This document shows, one piece after another, positions 30,396-33,435 of a stretch of DNA of 33,435 nucleotides. This DNA comes from a virus. The notes beneath the pieces were generated by a model. That model ran no database searches. It worked only from the letters and a program-made list of their open reading frames with translations, and was not told the origin of the DNA. The stretch spans positions 1-33,435 of IMG/VR virus record IMGVR_UViG_3300050132_000139, one strand, 5' to 3'. How positions within the stretch are numbered: the stretch's first letter is position 1; the number at the start of each line of letters is the position of its first letter. The translations under genes were made by a program, and so were the position numbers.

Positions 30396-30749
30396 TTAAC
30401 TTATTCGATTGATAAAACCATCAACGAGTATAACATTTGGAATTGAAGAATATGCTGATACCGTTAGTCCATTTTGCAAGAGCTTCCCATCAGCTATTAG
30501 TAATCTTCCTAATTGAGGTCCTACTGTTATTCTATTAACATTATTAGGTTCAGATGTTCCACCCCATAGAATACTTGTCAAAATGCTAGATGTGGACTCG
30601 TTGTATGCGTAGAGCCAAATCTCATCATACGATGTGGTTCCCGCTACTGCGGTATGTATTGGTGTGGCTGAACCACTCGTGTTTGCAGCAACTAAAATTT
30701 GTTGACCGTTAACCGAAGCCGATAGAGGTAATTTTGTGTATGTTGCCAT
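30396..30749 (-). CDS. Small tail-associated beta protein
   Basis: The 117-residue protein starts at ATG 30749 (MATYTKLPLSASVNGQQILV). Contains PIHTAVAGTTSYDEIWLYAYNES ... LTSILWGGT; I recall the 'iHta..Gt...DEiwlya.N......lt..wGg' pattern from phage tail/neck or fibre-attachment proteins in marine and freshwater metagenomes. It lies between the repeat fibre and the lectin-like pair. Adaptor role inferred. Confidence 0.68.
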   Translation of the reverse strand: MATYTKLPLSASVNGQQILVAANTSGSATPIHTAVAGTTSYDEIWLYAYNESTSSILTSILWGGTSEPNNVNRITVGPQLGRLLIADGKLLQNGLTVSAYSSIPNVILVDGFINRIS

Positions 30750-30768
30750 ATATTATTTTGGATTGGTG

Positions 30769-33123
30769 TTAGCTAAAAACTTGAATGTTAATAATGTCTA
30801 TAGTAGATGAGCCTACTGGTGCCCAGCTTGAACTTACAGCAGTAAACGATTGCGATGCCCACGATGCTGAAATAGCATTACTAGCAGTAACATAATAGAT
30901 AGAACCAGTAAAAAGAGTGGTTCCTGCGTTCAAAGAAAATGAGGCAGTTTGAGAAAATGAAGAACTTAAGGACTGACTTGCCCACGATGCAGAAACGGAT
31001 GATACGGAAGTTGATGGTGCCCATGATGCCGATATAGAATTCTTTGCCCAAGAAGCAGTGCCGAACAAAGAAGAAGTAACACGGCCTATAATATTACCAT
31101 TGACAAGCAAATCACCGTCTATATACGTTAATGGAGCGGTAAGAACAAGTTCAGAGTTTCCTGCTTCTATAGAATAATACACCGGAGAATTGGCTGCATC
31201 TACCAACCTTACTTCTCCGCTTATTGCACCATCACCAAGCGTTAGAGGATTACTTATTGCATTTGGTGCCCAAGAAGCACTTACTGCCCAACTTGCTGTT
31301 CCTTGCAATGCACTTGTAATCGTAGGAGCAGTTATATTACCGGATTTATCAATTATAGTAGTAATTAACCACACGCCGGGAATTGCAGATTGAGTGAATA
31401 TATTATATCCATTGTATGATGATATTGACCCAGAATCGAATAGATTACCAATAACATTTGGAATGTTATTTATAGTAAGTGACCCTAAGTTAAGATATGA
31501 AGCAGTAAGAGAATTTGGTAAACTTGGTGCCCAAGAAGCACTTAACGACTGACTTGCCCAAGAAGCACTTGGAACTGTGGTAACTGATACAGATGGTGCC
31601 CAACTTGCACTAATAGCATTGGAAGAAGTTACTTGCAATGTTCTCGTAAATGGATTATAGACCAAATTTTGGTCATTGCCATAAATTGGCGTATTATCCC
31701 ACATCAATAGCTGATAAGGGCTATTGATTGAAGTAACGTCGATTAAATCAAGATTGAAGGCAGTGTTGGCAGTCAAAGCACTTCTTGCAAACGATGACGA
31801 TTTAGCATTTGATGCACTAGTAGCAAACGAAGCACTTGTGGCTCGGTCGGCAAAACTAGCAGATACAGATGGTGATGACGGTGCCCACGAAGCACTAACT
31901 GCGTTCTGTGCCAAGTCAGCAAAGTCAGCAGATACAGCCTGCAAGGCGTGTGAAGAAGTTAATGCTTCGTTTGCCCACGATGCAGATACAGCATCTTGTG
32001 TTTGGTCAGCATAAGAAGCAGTTCCCAAAAACTTACCGTCATTAGGCACAATGTTGTGGTCCCCAATATGTAAATCACCACCAATACCAATGAAATCTCC
32101 CGATTGAACATTGAAATTCAATCCCGAGGGACTTCCTTCAATCGTAGAGAGATGCCCACCCGTACCAATATCTCCCACCAATTGCAATGTGGCTACGTTG
32201 GTCGGGTCAGTGATTGTTATTGGGCCAACCTGAGATTGACTGATGGTGAATGCATAGGATGCCGTATCAACCTTAAGAGCAACGCTTGCCGTTTGAGCAT
32301 AAGACGCACTGACCGAATTGAAAGATACAGACGCCGTGTCAGCATGAGAAGCTGATGGTTGTGGAGCGAAATTCAGAGCAACACTTGCTGTGCCCGCATA
32401 GGAAGCAGAGACGGCATTATAAGCATACGAAGCTGTATCAACGGTTCCACCCACATGAAAATATCGGGCATCCGAACTGCTGATTGTGAGCACGTAGCTA
32501 TTGTCAAGATTATTTATCTTGACGGGGATTCCTTTGCTTGGCTTGATGATGCGGAGGTCTCGTGCGTTCCAGCAGGGAGCATCAGACCCCGTGTTCTCCC
32601 ATCCCGGCACACTGATGTACCATGACGTGTCAATCTTTCCAAATGCTTCAACAAGGTAAGGACCGGGAACGAGTGAATTGAAATAGACCGAACCCGTGCT
32701 ATCAGTAAGAGAACTGGTAGCGCAAAGTGCTATGATAGACCCCGAAAAGTCAATTGGATAGTTCCATTGTGGGGTGAGTTGAAGCTTCTTGGTCGCAAAA
32801 GGTGACTTGACCATGTAGAGTAGGTCAAAGAATAAGCACTGAGCCGCACCATTACGAGCACTCCCCGAATAAATGTAGGAACCCGTCTCTGTGGCAACCA
32901 AGTAGAAAGAGGTAGCGGGAGTAGGTGTACCAATCTCAACCTTGTACGTGGCAGGGACGATGGAAGCGGTAACGACACCACCAGCACCTATAGGGAAATT
33001 GAAAGAGTCACCAACCGAGAGGAAGCTGGCGGTTGTATTGGGCGGGGCTTGGGGAGTAAACAATACTTTCTTCCCAGTAAGGGGAGATTCGTTTACATCC
33101 CTGAAAATCAAGTTCAGGTTCAT
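30769..33123 (-). CDS. Long tail fibre with [ST]AS[YWF]A repeats
   Basis: Start ATG 33123 (MNLNLIFRDVNESPL) gives 784 residues. Residues 1-~215 look like two Ig/carboxypeptidase-like beta sandwiches (GSVYFNSLVPGPYLVEAFGK). From ~230 to the end there are about 25-30 copies of a five-residue motif such as TASYA, SASYA, SASWA, SASFA, broken by short folded stretches (VATLQLVGDIGTGG; GEVRLVDAANSPVYY; DGDLLVNGNI). The motif type is common in fibres of environmental phages and probably forms a trimeric fibrous stem. Underlying DNA repeats (GCCCAAGAAGCACTT-like) could recombine and alter fibre length. Confidence 0.8.
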   Translation of the reverse strand: MNLNLIFRDVNESPLTGKKVLFTPQAPPNTTASFLSVGDSFNFPIGAGGVVTASIVPATYKVEIGTPTPATSFYLVATETGSYIYSGSARNGAAQCLFFDLLYMVKSPFATKKLQLTPQWNYPIDFSGSIIALCATSSLTDSTGSVYFNSLVPGPYLVEAFGKIDTSWYISVPGWENTGSDAPCWNARDLRIIKPSKGIPVKINNLDNSYVLTISSSDARYFHVGGTVDTASYAYNAVSASYAGTASVALNFAPQPSASHADTASVSFNSVSASYAQTASVALKVDTASYAFTISQSQVGPITITDPTNVATLQLVGDIGTGGHLSTIEGSPSGLNFNVQSGDFIGIGGDLHIGDHNIVPNDGKFLGTASYADQTQDAVSASWANEALTSSHALQAVSADFADLAQNAVSASWAPSSPSVSASFADRATSASFATSASNAKSSSFARSALTANTAFNLDLIDVTSINSPYQLLMWDNTPIYGNDQNLVYNPFTRTLQVTSSNAISASWAPSVSVTTVPSASWASQSLSASWAPSLPNSLTASYLNLGSLTINNIPNVIGNLFDSGSISSYNGYNIFTQSAIPGVWLITTIIDKSGNITAPTITSALQGTASWAVSASWAPNAISNPLTLGDGAISGEVRLVDAANSPVYYSIEAGNSELVLTAPLTYIDGDLLVNGNIIGRVTSSLFGTASWAKNSISASWAPSTSVSSVSASWASQSLSSSFSQTASFSLNAGTTLFTGSIYYVTASNAISASWASQSFTAVSSSWAPVGSSTIDIINIQVFS

Positions 33124-33138
33124 ATGTCTTTTGATAAT

Positions 33139-33173
33139 ACCGTCCACGAAGACGGTTTAGCTATCACCGATAG
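33139..33173 (-). promoter_or_regulatory. Two hairpins upstream of the fibre gene
   Basis: ACCGTC/GACGGT (33139-33144 and 33151-33156) and CTATC/GATAG (33161-33165 and 33169-33173) lie between the methyltransferase stop and the fibre start. They may be an attenuator or RNA processing site; the T-tract needed for a standard terminator is not convincing. Confidence 0.35.
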
Positions 33174-33181
33174 ACTGTGTG

Positions 33182-33435
33182 TTACTTCTTGATTCCAATG
33201 AGCACCACGTTGGGAGAGCGTATTTTTGGCTCTGCCGAGGCAGTCACATTGAAGGAAACCGAGCAACTTGCCACGAATCCATAGTAGGTGCTCGGCTCAA
33301 TAAAGTTGGCACGAATGAGGAATCCCGCAGATTGAGATACGTACAGGTTGAAGAATGTGGACAGGTCGGGTTCGGTGTATTCCGTAAGAGCGTACTCAGA
33401 AATAAAGATATGCCCCGAAGATGGAGCCGAGGCAG
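33182..33435 (-). CDS. Sugar O-methyltransferase-like protein, C-terminal part
   Basis: This is the other end of the gene at 1-706, in the same frame; the stop TAA is 33184-33182. Bases 33295-33420 equal 1-126, so the two records overlap, and unique C-terminal coding begins at 33294: PSTYYGFVASCSVSFNVTASAEP ... SPNVVLIGIKK. The last 15 bases of the window differ from 127-141 at five positions. Complete coding order: 706 to 1, then 33294 to 33182. Confidence 0.68.
   Translation of the reverse strand, partial: ASAPSSGHIFISEYALTEYTEPDLSTFFNLYVSQSAGFLIRANFIEPSTYYGFVASCSVSFNVTASAEPKIRSPNVVLIGIKK
33295..33420. repeat. Contig-end repeat, right copy
   Basis: Identical to 1-126; see left copy. Confidence 0.9.

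Noticed and set aside
32104-32625. Plus-strand ORFs under the fibre gene
   Set aside because: Mirror products of the repetitive minus-strand fibre; the Ala/Ser repeats make long open frames on both strands.

Overview
The window is almost certainly a near-complete genome of an uncultivated tailed double-stranded DNA phage (Caudoviricetes). Tape-measure and tail-tube genes are present and no sheath gene is recognisable, so a siphovirus-like particle is the best guess. Bases 1-126 recur exactly at 33295-33420, and one gene reads in frame across that junction, so the map is circular or circularly permuted with a unit of about 33.3 kb. No integrase, repressor, tRNA, CRISPR array, DNA polymerase or recognisable endolysin was seen. 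The host cannot be inferred.

Layout. (1) Minus strand, 22.8 kb down to 1 and continuing from 33.4 to 28.4 kb: a block of small genes (22.8-20.7 kb), then a lambda-type packaging and head module (terminase small subunit, GpA-type large subunit, gpW-like connector, lambda-type portal, S49 head protease, coiled-coil scaffold candidate, major capsid, strong terminator). This is followed by connector and tail completion genes, two paralogous tail-tube genes, an assembly-chaperone candidate, a short tape measure, three tail-tip proteins including a 1110-residue protein with about 59 cysteines, a sugar O-methyltransferase-like gene across the contig junction, a long fibre with [ST]AS[YWF]A repeats, two tandem lectin-like paralogues and a membrane protein. 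(2) Plus strand, 23.36-28.28 kb: an early/replication operon with SF3 (VapE-like) helicase, archaeo-eukaryotic-type primase, SSB-like protein, HNH protein, small proteins and a double zinc-ribbon protein, closed by a terminator. (3) Between the divergent modules, 22.80-23.36 kb: a non-coding region with four consecutive strong hairpins, three DnaA-box-like sites and a TATAAT promoter candidate. It is a candidate origin and/or structured RNA.

The genome is heavily colonised by homing-type nucleases: HNH at 1.1, 21.2 and 27.1 kb, and Vsr/PD-(D/E)XK-like at 9.2 and 11.2 kb. Three of these, from two unrelated nuclease folds, share one N-terminal zinc module with fixed spacing, CPxCG-x20-CxxC. The module recurs in a nuclease-less protein of the replication operon and as a decayed stub at 14.8 kb. 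Two of the nucleases have sigma70-like promoters placed so close to their ATG that the transcript would be essentially leaderless. One tail-tube paralogue next to a nuclease gene appears to have ATA where its sister has ATG.

How the genes work together: the plus-strand operon supplies helicase, primase and SSB and must borrow the host polymerase. The minus-strand late operon packages DNA and builds head, tail and adhesins. The methyltransferase and the tandem lectin-like proteins sit at the receptor-facing end, where one would expect variation, and the two contig ends do differ there at mostly synonymous sites.
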